Source: Clostridia bacterium (GTDB lineage Bacteria > Bacillota > Clostridia > Oscillospirales > RGIG7773). From it: a DNA stretch of 14,627 nt. Location of the stretch: the NCBI GenBank assembly GCA_017554835.1, contig JAFZHO010000133.1:1-14627 (forward strand), written 5' to 3'. Both the position numbers and the translations under genes were made by a program. How positions within the stretch are numbered: the stretch's first letter is position 1; every line of letters starts with the position of its first letter. A model generated the notes under the pieces. It had not been told where the DNA came from and made no database searches. It worked only from the letters and a program-made list of their open reading frames with translations. This document shows positions 7,658 through 14,455 of this stretch, one piece after another.

Positions 7658-9136
7658 TTAAAGAGGCATATTGCTATGTTTCTTTGAAAGTTTTGAAACT
7701 CTCTTTGTTGATAGCATATCAAGAGATGAGATTAGATACTGTCTTGTCAGACTTGGAAGGATAATATCATCGATATATCCTCTCTTTGCTGCTTCGTATG
7801 GAGCAGAAAGAATATTTTTATACTCATCTTTTGCTTCGTCAAGTTTTTTATCTTCCAAAAGGAATTTTGCAGCGGTATCAGGAGTTAAAGCGCCGATTTC
7901 TGCAGTTGGCCAAGCATAGCAAACGTCTGCGCCAAGACTTTTTCCGCCCATTGCAATAAATGCGCTTCCGTATGCTTTTCTTATAATAACTGTTATCATA
8001 GCAGTTGTTGCTTCGCTATAAGCGTGGATTAATTTAGCGCCGTTTTTATATTCGCCCATAATTTCTTCTTCTTTTGTTACGTTGAAACCAAGAGTATCAA
8101 CAAAAGTAACAACAGGAATATTGAAGCTATCGCAAAGTCTTATAAATTTTGCAGCTTTTGAAGAAGCAGCCGCAGTAATAAATCCTTTGTTTTCATTTGG
8201 CTGATTTGCCACGATACCAACAGTTGCGTTGCCAAGAGATGCAAAACCAACAACCATTTCTTTTGCATAATTCTCAGAGAATTCAACGAACTCGCCGTTA
8301 TCAACAACAGCTTTTATAACGTTTGTAATATCGTATCCTTCGCAGCTATCATCAGGAAGGAATGATTCAACGTTTTCTAAAATTCTGTTCAAATCATCGT
8401 TATTTTCATTATAATAAGTTGATTCAACGTTATTATTAGGTAAGAAGCCAAGAACTTTTTTGCAAGTTTCGACAGCTTCCATCTCAGATTTGCAAACCAA
8501 ATCAACTACACCGTTTTCTGAAAGAGTAGAAGCTTTTCCGATATTATCAGAATCCTTGCCCATTGTTATAGGAGAATTCATATAAATACCTGCATTCTCG
8601 CTCATTACCACTACGTCAGCAACAGATGGAATGAAAACAGATGCGCCTGCACAGTTACCCAAAACTACGCAGATATGAGGAATAACGCCTGAAAGGGTAT
8701 TTAGCTTTTTGAAAACTTCGCCATAACCGAAAATAGCGTCAAGTCCCTCGCCGATTCTAACGCCCTCGCTATCAAGAATTGAAATAAGAGGTGCGCCGTT
8801 TTTTACTGCAAGGTCGATAACCTTGCATATTTTTTTAGCATTCATTTCTGAAATGCTACCTTTGAAAACTGAATAATCCTGAGAAAATAAATAACATAAT
8901 CTTCCGCCTACGCTTCCGTAACCGGTAATAACACCCTCACCGGCTGCATCGATCTCAGTCTTATCCAGCTCAGTGGGACGCTGTTTCACAAAAGCATCGA
9001 ATTCGATAAAAGAACCTTCATCACAAAGAGCGCTGATTCTCTGACGTGCAGAAAGTTTATCGCCCTGAGGTTTTGATTCTTTCAGAATTTCGTTACGAAG
9101 TTTTGCAAAATCGTGAATTTTGTCCTGAACACTCAT
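7658..9136 (-). CDS. Acyl-CoA carboxyltransferase subunit (MmdA / transcarboxylase 12S type), divergent
   Basis: The protein has 492 residues, close to the usual 12S/MmdA length, with the two crotonase-like halves of a carboxyltransferase. The N-terminal half has KLSARQRISALCDEGSF (27-43), DSEGVRIGEG (122-131) and GNCAGASVF (160-168). The C-terminal half has FVDTLGF (345-351), GAKLIHAYSEAT (366-377), RKAYGSAFIAM (386-396) and SLGADVCYAWPTAEIG (400-415). It should move a carboxyl group between a CoA ester and biotin. The first half is unlike classic MmdA: the usual DSGGARIQEG reads DSEGVRIGEG. I therefore do not name the substrate; methylmalonyl-CoA, malonyl-CoA or glutaconyl-CoA are all possible. 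It is first in the operon, with GGAGG ahead of the ATG and its own promoter. Confidence 0.88.
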   Translation of the reverse strand: MSVQDKIHDFAKLRNEILKESKPQGDKLSARQRISALCDEGSFIEFDAFVKQRPTELDKTEIDAAGEGVITGYGSVGGRLCYLFSQDYSVFKGSISEMNAKKICKVIDLAVKNGAPLISILDSEGVRIGEGLDAIFGYGEVFKKLNTLSGVIPHICVVLGNCAGASVFIPSVADVVVMSENAGIYMNSPITMGKDSDNIGKASTLSENGVVDLVCKSEMEAVETCKKVLGFLPNNNVESTYYNENNDDLNRILENVESFLPDDSCEGYDITNVIKAVVDNGEFVEFSENYAKEMVVGFASLGNATVGIVANQPNENKGFITAAASSKAAKFIRLCDSFNIPVVTFVDTLGFNVTKEEEIMGEYKNGAKLIHAYSEATTAMITVIIRKAYGSAFIAMGGKSLGADVCYAWPTAEIGALTPDTAAKFLLEDKKLDEAKDEYKNILSAPYEAAKRGYIDDIILPSLTRQYLISSLDMLSTKRVSKLSKKHSNMPL

Positions 9137-9183
9137 CTATATTACCTCCATTAATTATATACATTTAAATACGCAAAAAACAA

Positions 9184-9201
9184 GGGAATTCCAATTCTCC
9201 C
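9184..9201. promoter_or_regulatory. Imperfect palindrome in the operon leader, possible operator
   Basis: GGGAATTccAATTCtCCC forms a dyad whose inner arms GAATT and AATTC are only 2 bases apart, too close for an RNA hairpin loop. It lies at about +8 to +25 from the predicted transcription start, a typical place for a repressor site. No binding protein can be assigned. Confidence 0.3.
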
Positions 9202-9207
9202 CCATTG

Positions 9208-9244
9208 TAAATCCTATTATACTACAATATCAATTTTTTAACAA
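9208..9244 (-). promoter_or_regulatory. Promoter of the five-gene decarboxylase operon
   Basis: On the minus strand TTGTTA (9244-9239) and a perfect TATAAT (9221-9216) are separated by 17 bases, a good housekeeping sigma promoter. Transcription should start near 9209, giving a leader of about 70 bases before the ATG at 9136. No other promoter of this quality is seen between the genes of the operon. Confidence 0.7.
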
Positions 9245-9273
9245 TATAAATAGCAAAAAAATATGGAAATTTT

Positions 9274-9642
9274 TTAGCATCCGCAAGAAAAATATCCCTC
9301 TAAATTAAGAATAAATTTCCCTTCTTCTTCCATAAAGCGAAGCCGTTTGCAAAGATAGGTATCCTCTTCTTCCCAGGATACTATCCTCACTCCGTCAAGA
9401 TCCATGGAATTAAGCACCGATTTTATTATTCCGTAGCCAAGAGTATCGGCGAGACTTTTATCCTCTAAAAATAGTTTAAGGATTTTGCCTTTGTTATCAT
9501 AGCTTTGCTTATAAATACAGTATCCAAGACTTTCCCCTTTATCAACTGCTTCAAAAGCAAGAACAAATTTCTCCTCGATACCTGCTTTTTCTTTCAGAAA
9601 ATTTAGTCGTTCTATTGTATCAACTTTTTTAATCTCTATCAT
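9274..9642 (-). CDS. Small GNAT-like protein, function unknown
   Basis: The protein has 122 residues. I start it at ATG 9642 because AAGGAG lies 6 bases ahead; a TTG 30 bases upstream lies within a hairpin and is not credible. The layout suggests a short GNAT acetyltransferase fold: a strand with ESLGYCIYKQ, then GKILKLFLEDKS, a helix-like LADTLGYGIIKSVLNSM, a strand VRIVSWEEE, and a KRLRFMEEEGKFILNLEGYF end. The C-terminus is FSCGC, with two cysteines that could bind metal or form a disulfide. It lies downstream of pyrB in the same direction and may be read from it. The family call is by pattern only; I do not recognise a specific function. Confidence 0.6.
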   Translation of the reverse strand: MIEIKKVDTIERLNFLKEKAGIEEKFVLAFEAVDKGESLGYCIYKQSYDNKGKILKLFLEDKSLADTLGYGIIKSVLNSMDLDGVRIVSWEEEDTYLCKRLRFMEEEGKFILNLEGYFSCGC

Positions 9643-9659
9643 TTTCTTCTCCTTATATA

Positions 9660-9686
9660 AAAACCGGAACAAAAAGCCCCGGTTTT
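9660..9686 (-). terminator. Hairpin between pyrB and the small GNAT-like gene
   Basis: AAAACCGG and CCGGTTTT pair across an 11-base loop, and on the minus strand the stem is followed by T-A-rich TATAT. It is a weak intrinsic terminator or attenuator for the pyrB transcript. It ends about 17 bases before the ATG at 9642, so it could also limit expression of that gene. The right end of the repeat element begins at its edge. Confidence 0.5.
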
Positions 9687-9964
9687 AAGGTGACAAGTGT
9701 CGAACCTGTCACGCCTGACAAATAATAATTTTTTTGTTTTTTCTTGCCTCATCACTCGCAATACGAAAGTATTCCTTCGCTCTTCGGCTACGCCCTCCCA
9801 AAAAATTATTTATTTGGCAGGTCGAAGAGTTTCGCTCTGCCAACTTTTTTCGAAAGGCAAAGCGTGGAGTTTGTAGCAAGGCTCTCGCCTTGCAAAAACG
9901 AACGCGAGAAAGGCGGAAAAAGGTGGCGAGCCAAACCGTAACGCGTTCGACTCTTGTCACCTTA
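9686..9964. mobile_element. 279-bp MITE-like element with 20-bp terminal inverted repeats
   Basis: The left end TAAGGTGACAAGTGTCGAAC (9686-9705) and the reverse complement of the right end (9945-9964) match at 19 of 20 bases. With one more flanking base on each side both ends read TTAAGG, so a TA or TTAA target duplication is possible. Inside are further hairpins: TTGGCAG/CTGCCAA (9814-9820, 9837-9843), GCAAGGC/GCCTTGC (9876-9882, 9887-9893) and TGTCA/TGACA (9707-9720). It encodes no credible protein; open frames occur on both strands without ribosome sites. It sits 3 bases behind the pyrB stop codon. It is best described as a non-autonomous, transposon-derived repeat; a parent transposase cannot be named. 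Confidence 0.7.
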
Positions 9965-9967
9965 ATA

Positions 9968-11023
9968 TTATATCAATTTATGATTACAGTATTTGCAGAA
10001 CTCACGATCATCTTCATCAACCACGGTTTTCAGATATCTTTCTGTCTGAGTTATACATTTTGGGTTTGAACACTCTCTTTTTTCGGAGAAATTATAAGAA
10101 AGCTCCTCATTATTTTCAGAAAGAAGAGTCATTATAAGCGCCATTCTCACGTAAACACCGTTTTCCGCCTGCTCAAAATATTTTGCACGAGGGTCATCGT
10201 CAACCTCGATATCTATCTCGTCAACCTTGGGCAAGGGATGAAGAACGATAAGGTCTTTTTTGGCTTTTTCCATTTTTTCAGTATCAAGAATGAATACGCC
10301 TTTTTGTTTGAGATATTCTTTTTCACTATCGAATCTTTCTCTCTGGATTCTCGTCATATAAAGAACGTCTATATCACCCATACATTCTTCAAGAGTTTCG
10401 GCAAAAACAAATTCATTATCTGTTTCTTTTAACTTTTCAAGCAGATAATCAGGAATATTAAGTTTCTTTGTTGAGATAAAATAAAATTTATTTCCCTTAT
10501 ATCTTAAAAACGCTTTCAAAAGAGAATGAACAGTTCGTCCGTTTTTCAAGTCACCGCAAAAGCCAATATTAAGGCCCGTTAACTTTCCTTTTTCAAGCAT
10601 TATTGTTGTAAGGTCTGTTAAAGTCTGAGTAGGATGAAGATGGCCGCCATCACCTGCGTTTATAACCGGCTTTGAAGAAAACATAGACGCCGCCATTGCC
10701 GCCCCTTCAAGAGGATGCCTCATAACAAGAAGGTCAACGTAGGAGCTGACTATTGCTATGGTATCCTTAAGATTTTCGCCTTTTGACACCGAGGAATTAG
10801 AAGGATTATCAAACCCGATTACAGAGCCGCCAAGTCGAAGCATTGCAGTCTGAAAAGAGAGCATAGTTCTTGTGCTTGGTTCGTAAAAAAGAGTGGCAAG
10901 TATTTTACCTTTACACTCCTCTGCGTATTTTTCAGGGTTATTTTTTATATCTACAGCAAGCTTATGTATCTTTTCCCATCTTTCCACAGATATATCATTG
11001 AAATCAATTAAATGTTTTACCAT
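9968..11023 (-). CDS. pyrB: Aspartate carbamoyltransferase catalytic chain with C-terminal PyrI-like zinc domain
   Basis: The enzyme joins carbamoyl phosphate and aspartate in pyrimidine synthesis. The first 305 or so residues are a complete catalytic chain: FYEPSTRT (46-53), KGENLKDT (81-88), MRHP (101-104), HPTQTLTDL (130-138), GDLKNGRTVHSL (157-168), RIQRERF (225-231) and HPLP (262-265). PyrB proteins usually stop near residue 305-310; this one continues to 351 with four cysteines, C318, C323, C343 and C346 (CSNPKC and CKYC). That CX4C-CX2C pattern matches the zinc domain of the E. coli regulatory chain PyrI (C109, C114, C138, C141), but PyrI's nucleotide-binding domain is absent. The usual STRTR reads STRTM. 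No other pyr gene lies in the window. A ribosome site AGGGG lies 12 bases ahead of the ATG, somewhat far. Confidence 0.94.
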   Translation of the reverse strand: MVKHLIDFNDISVERWEKIHKLAVDIKNNPEKYAEECKGKILATLFYEPSTRTMLSFQTAMLRLGGSVIGFDNPSNSSVSKGENLKDTIAIVSSYVDLLVMRHPLEGAAMAASMFSSKPVINAGDGGHLHPTQTLTDLTTIMLEKGKLTGLNIGFCGDLKNGRTVHSLLKAFLRYKGNKFYFISTKKLNIPDYLLEKLKETDNEFVFAETLEECMGDIDVLYMTRIQRERFDSEKEYLKQKGVFILDTEKMEKAKKDLIVLHPLPKVDEIDIEVDDDPRAKYFEQAENGVYVRMALIMTLLSENNEELSYNFSEKRECSNPKCITQTERYLKTVVDEDDREFCKYCNHKLI

Positions 11024-11056
11024 AATTTTGTCTTTCCCCTATCTCAAAAAGTCTTT

Positions 11057-11083
11057 TTTATATTTTACCACATTTTCTATCAA
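11057..11083 (-). promoter_or_regulatory. Possible pyrB promoter
   Basis: On the minus strand TTGATA (11083-11078) and TATAAA (11062-11057) are separated by 15 bases, shorter than ideal. The region is AT-rich and directly upstream of pyrB, so promoter activity is likely here, but the exact boxes are uncertain. No PyrR attenuator-type leader is seen. Confidence 0.35.
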
Positions 11084-11227
11084 AATAATACTTATTTTTA
11101 AAAATTCTTTTTCTATAATAAATGTCCACTTGCCGTGCAACTTTGCATACGAAAGAAGTTTTTTTGGTGTGTTTGTAGGGAACTTCCGTCCCCGACCGTC
11201 TGGAAGCAATTCTTTCCGCCGCAGCGT

Positions 11228-11312
11228 GTCATCCTTGAGAGACGAAATGCCCTTCAAGATTCTTCGCTTCGCTCGAGAATGACAGGAAAGGGCATTTCGT
11301 ATCGAAGGATCT
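11228..11312. repeat. Intergenic inverted repeat, 13-base perfect arms
   Basis: ACGAAATGCCCTT (11242-11254) and AAGGGCATTTCGT (11288-11300) are exact inverted repeats. Outer arms ATCCTT (11231-11236) and AAGGAT (11305-11310) extend the stem after a short unpaired bulge. The loop holds TTCTTCGCTTCGCTCGAGAA and GTCAT/ATGAC-like ends. This is the look of the dispersed GTCATTCT-GAGCGAAGCGAAGAATCT-type repeats seen between genes in many gut Clostridia; that link is from memory, not from a search. No coding role. Confidence 0.7.
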
Positions 11313-11343
11313 CGCTATGTAAGATGGTTTTTTGTTCTCGAGT

Positions 11344-11491
11344 GGGGAATCGCCTCCACTGTGTAAGGGGAATTTTTGCATAGCAAAAAGACGGAGGGGT
11401 TGTTTTTTAAATGGTTTTGTTTATAGAATATATAACAATCCTCCCACCGTCTTCGACGGTCCCCCCTCCTTTACACAAGGAGGGCTTTTTT
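11344..11491. repeat. Pair of facing repeat copies forming a 148-bp inverted structure
   Basis: The left half (11344-11404) and the reverse complement of the right half (11435-11491) share blocks in the same order: CTCC-x-x-GTGTAA-GG, GACGG and GG-TTGTT. About 30 AT-rich bases lie between them. The right half contains two clean hairpins: ACCGTC/GACGGT with loop TTC (11446-11460) and CCCTCCTT/AAGGAGGG with loop TACAC (11464-11484), the latter followed by six T on the plus strand. That terminator-like end has no plus-strand gene ahead of it, so it probably belongs to the repeat. The whole may be a worn miniature transposable element. Confidence 0.6.
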
Positions 11492-11556
11492 ATACGCTAT
11501 CGTAGAAAACGCATTTATGCGTTGAGTAAAATCGGACGATTCATGAATCCCCCATA

Positions 11557-11588
11557 AAAAAGCCACCCGAATTTTCGGATGGCTTTTT
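11557..11588 (-). terminator. Intrinsic terminator of the SLH surface protein gene
   Basis: A 15-base stem (AAAAAGCCACCCGAA with TTCGGATGGCTTTTT) and a 2-base loop lie 4 bases behind the stop codon. The single A/C mismatch is a G-U wobble in the minus-strand RNA, which ends in six T. The A-rich opposite arm could let it work in both directions. Confidence 0.88.
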
Positions 11589-11592
11589 ATTA

Positions 11593-14292
11593 TTAAGTAA
11601 GGGCTACTGTTACCATTTTGATAATTTCGCATCTCAGGATATCTCCTTCGGGGTTGATATAATATCCGCCACCGATACTTGGATTTCCTTCTACTATTCT
11701 ATTATGAACAAGATACTTAATATTATCAACGAACCAAGGCGCAATTCCATCTTCGTCATAGAATTTTGATAGATCTGTTTCTTTATAATCTTCAGATTTA
11801 TCAAAAGTCTGCATTGCACGAGAGAATATTGCGAAAAATTCCTGCCTTGAAATTGGGTTATTTCCATTTAAGTATAGTTTTCCATCAACTTCAGAACCTT
11901 TCATCAGACCAAGAGAAACTGCCGCTTTAACGTAATTTACACTCCAATAATTTTTACCCGCTTTTTCATCGTAATCTTCAAAGGAAAGTTCAACATCGGC
12001 AAACGCTTTTGATTCAACACCAAGCATTCTCAAGGCAAATATAATGCCTTCAATCCTTGTTGCTTTATCCTCGGGTTTAAGAACAGTGTAATTATCATAA
12101 GGCACTCCATTTACGATTCCAAGACTTGTTGCAATATCAACGTAGGGAAGATACCATGCACCTTCTTCAAGGTCGGCAAAGAAATATTCGGTAGCAGGTT
12201 TTGAAAGAGTTATGAAATAAGTCTCATCGCCTTTTTTACCATAAATCACTATAATCTGCTCACTCATATTGATTTCGCCGTCAATTTTAATCGTCATATC
12301 CGGGTCTGCGAAGAACTCAAGAGTAGTTCCGTCTATTCCTATTTCAAGCTCAACCGTAGCTCCTCCACTAAGATCAAAGTATAATTCATTTTCATATGCA
12401 AAGCCCTCGTTAATATTCTCCGAACCTAAAACCGTAATTATTTCTTCACTTGGCTCCTGCGAGGGTTCTTCGTCAGATGGCTCACCTGTTGGTTCGTCAT
12501 ATGGTTCTTGAGTAACCTCTAAATCCAAGGTATGATAAAACCTGAGATAAGGTAAAAACTCCTCATCAACACGACTTGTTCCAAATTCAAAGGTATATTC
12601 TCCGTCCGTTAAAAATTTCAAATCAGTAATGTCATCATACTGTCTGCCATTTATCCGATAATAATCTCTGTTAAGATCTCCGACGTAATTTGATAGAGTA
12701 TAGGTTCTGTAATCATCCTTATCTTCAAATATTCCTGCCATTGCAAGATGACGATATCCATATTTCTCATCAAGTGATTTTCTGATCGAGTTAATATAGG
12801 AAATATCATTATCAAAGGGATTAAAGGAAACGCTTAAATACTCTAAATTGCTATTTTCTTCGAAATATTCTACTACGGAATAAAAATCAGTAAGTCCATT
12901 CAAACTCAAATCAATTCCGCGAACGTATATGTTTTCCATATCTTCTAAATCTGTTATGCAGTTTTCTCCAAGGGCAATATGACCATATTTACTGTTAATA
13001 TTTTTAACGGTAGATATTTTGTTATTTGTCAAATCAATCTCAACGTTAGTATGATTTATATTTTCTCCGTCAAAAGACGTCAAACTATTATTTCTCAGAT
13101 CAATACTGCCACAAGGGAATTTTATGCCATCCACTGAGGCGATATTATTATCAGTAGCGACCAAACATGATATGTTTTTAAATAATTCAATACCCGTCAA
13201 ATCCTCTATCTGACAGTTGCTGACGTCAAGATATCGTAGACTTTCTACGTCGGCTTCGGTAAGAGGTTGGTCATCTTCTAATTCTAGTATCTCTCTTACG
13301 GCATTATAGAAATTCACGTCGGGAATACCTGAACTATCGTTTTTTATTTCTACATCTGGCTCATCAAAAATTTGTCCTGGTCTGACTTCGGAGAAATAAC
13401 ATGCTGTATAATCGTAACGCTCCAAAATATATGTGCTTATAGCGTTAATTGTGTCAGAATGTCCTGTCATATTCTTAACGTTTTCCAAGGTTGAATTCTT
13501 GGTTTCCATAAACAATCCTGAAAAAGCAATATATGTTCCCCAATCATTAGAATCAGTTAAAGTAATCTCATCTTCAATACTAAATATGCTCAAAAGGCCG
13601 AATGGAATTTTATATTCAAAAGTCCAAATTCCGTTTGGAACATCAAGACCCCACGGTTTATCATTTTCAAAAGTAATGTGCTCTCCCAAAGTTTCGGGAT
13701 AAATTTCCACCCGCATATTATTAAAAGCATCATCAGTGTTTGCCTTACATTCTACATCATAGTAGGGTAGCAACTGCGAAACTTGAGTTCCAATACAGTT
13801 AGAATCGTCTGTGTATAATTCTGTTCCATATGCTCCGTTTGAATTAACGGACGCATACTGAGTATGAAATTCCATAAAGTAGCTTGATGAAGTTCTATCC
13901 GGATAAGCTCCTTCATCATATGGATCAAGCCACAAAATAAACTTATCCATTGCATTCTGCCAACGTAATGGGAAATATGGAACCTCTACTTTTTCATTCT
14001 GAATTCTAACAGCAATATAAATATTTTCTTCGTCATAATAGAAGCAAATATCGTTTTCAACTGCTTTTGGCCATGGCTTGAAATCACTCTCAAACCACTC
14101 GTCAGCATTTATGATTCCATCGATAACGGGAGTATCCCCGTCATATTTTACCCCGTCGATTTCTCCCAGATATTTTGCATAAAAAATATTACTCGAAGAT
14201 GAAACATTAGCTGCAAAAATCTGAGTTGGTACACATATTAACAAAGAAAAAATCAAACAAATAACGAGCAGTGCTGAAAAAATTCTTTTCAC
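11593..14292 (-). CDS. Secreted CBM9-like / leucine-rich-repeat protein with three SLH repeats
   Basis: The protein has 899 residues. A signal peptide covers residues 1-27 or 28 (hydrophobic core LLVICLIFSLLICV, cut near IFA-A). Residues 45-300 resemble a CBM9/DOMON-like beta-sandwich (TPVIDGIINADEW, YYDEENIYIAVRI, WTFEYKIPF), often a sugar-binding fold. Residues 323-490 are internalin-like leucine-rich repeats (SLRYLDVSNCQIEDLTGIELF, IDLRNNSLTSFDG, IDLTNNKISTV, IDLSLNGLTDF). An acidic Pro/Glu linker (595-617) and a small beta domain (618-700) follow. Three SLH repeats (about 705-760, 765-828, 840-899) anchor it to the cell-wall polymer; their TRAE-type motifs read TRIE (745-748), SRQE (815-818) and LRCE (887-890). 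Start is GTG 14292 with AGGATGGG upstream. It stands alone with its own promoter and terminator. Ligand unknown. Confidence 0.88.
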   Translation of the reverse strand: MKRIFSALLVICLIFSLLICVPTQIFAANVSSSSNIFYAKYLGEIDGVKYDGDTPVIDGIINADEWFESDFKPWPKAVENDICFYYDEENIYIAVRIQNEKVEVPYFPLRWQNAMDKFILWLDPYDEGAYPDRTSSSYFMEFHTQYASVNSNGAYGTELYTDDSNCIGTQVSQLLPYYDVECKANTDDAFNNMRVEIYPETLGEHITFENDKPWGLDVPNGIWTFEYKIPFGLLSIFSIEDEITLTDSNDWGTYIAFSGLFMETKNSTLENVKNMTGHSDTINAISTYILERYDYTACYFSEVRPGQIFDEPDVEIKNDSSGIPDVNFYNAVREILELEDDQPLTEADVESLRYLDVSNCQIEDLTGIELFKNISCLVATDNNIASVDGIKFPCGSIDLRNNSLTSFDGENINHTNVEIDLTNNKISTVKNINSKYGHIALGENCITDLEDMENIYVRGIDLSLNGLTDFYSVVEYFEENSNLEYLSVSFNPFDNDISYINSIRKSLDEKYGYRHLAMAGIFEDKDDYRTYTLSNYVGDLNRDYYRINGRQYDDITDLKFLTDGEYTFEFGTSRVDEEFLPYLRFYHTLDLEVTQEPYDEPTGEPSDEEPSQEPSEEIITVLGSENINEGFAYENELYFDLSGGATVELEIGIDGTTLEFFADPDMTIKIDGEINMSEQIIVIYGKKGDETYFITLSKPATEYFFADLEEGAWYLPYVDIATSLGIVNGVPYDNYTVLKPEDKATRIEGIIFALRMLGVESKAFADVELSFEDYDEKAGKNYWSVNYVKAAVSLGLMKGSEVDGKLYLNGNNPISRQEFFAIFSRAMQTFDKSEDYKETDLSKFYDEDGIAPWFVDNIKYLVHNRIVEGNPSIGGGYYINPEGDILRCEIIKMVTVALT

Positions 14293-14340
14293 TTTTATCC
14301 CATCCTATTCATTATAATATTAATGTGCTTTACTAATTAA

Positions 14341-14370
14341 ATAATAACACAAGAGCATTTTCATTGTCAA
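14341..14370 (-). promoter_or_regulatory. Promoter of the SLH surface protein gene
   Basis: On the minus strand a perfect -35 TTGACA (14370-14365) and TATTAT (14346-14341, 5 of 6 to consensus) are separated by 18 bases. The start codon follows about 48 bases downstream of the -10 box. Confidence 0.7.
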
Positions 14371-14402
14371 TAATTACAAAAATATATCTAAAAACTCGTT
14401 TT

Positions 14403-14436
14403 TTATAAAAAAAGAAACCGCCAATGCGGTTTCTTT
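14403..14436 (-). terminator. Intrinsic terminator of the spore protein gene
   Basis: AAAGAAACCGC (14411-14421) and GCGGTTTCTTT (14426-14436) form a perfect 11-base stem with a 4-base loop, followed in the minus direction by a T-rich tail (TTTTATAAAA region). It lies about 20 bases behind the stop codon. Confidence 0.9.
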
Positions 14437-14455
14437 CTATTTCTATTTAGTTTAC

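Larger units (their letters stand above)
11024..11592. other. Gene-free 569-base interval between pyrB and the SLH protein gene
   Basis: No coding region is credible here. From right to left it holds the terminator of the surface protein gene, about 65 bases without visible structure (11492-11556), the facing repeat pair, the 13-base inverted repeat, a stretch near 11160-11225 richer in G+C that looks like a dispersed repeat (TTTGTAGGGAACTTCCGTCC), a short palindrome TGCAActTTGCA (11136-11147), and the AT-rich pyrB promoter region. Short open frames on both strands lack ribosome sites and run through the repeats. Confidence 0.7.

Noticed and set aside
9137..9273. Possible riboswitch in the leader of the decarboxylase operon
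   Set aside because: The leader is only about 70 bases, AT-rich, and has no conserved riboswitch elements or terminator/antiterminator pair.
9709..9960. An 83-codon minus-strand open frame and a longer plus-strand frame inside the inverted-repeat element
   Set aside because: Both lie within a palindrome-rich repeat, overlap each other on opposite strands, have no ribosome site and give Arg/Lys-rich sequence without family features.
11039..11383. Open frames of 72 to 129 codons on both strands upstream of pyrB
   Set aside because: They run through dispersed inverted repeats, lack ribosome sites and resemble no protein family.
11446..11491. Plus-strand intrinsic terminator of an unseen plus-strand gene
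   Set aside because: No plus-strand gene or promoter lies ahead of it; the hairpins are part of a repeat that has a facing copy nearby.
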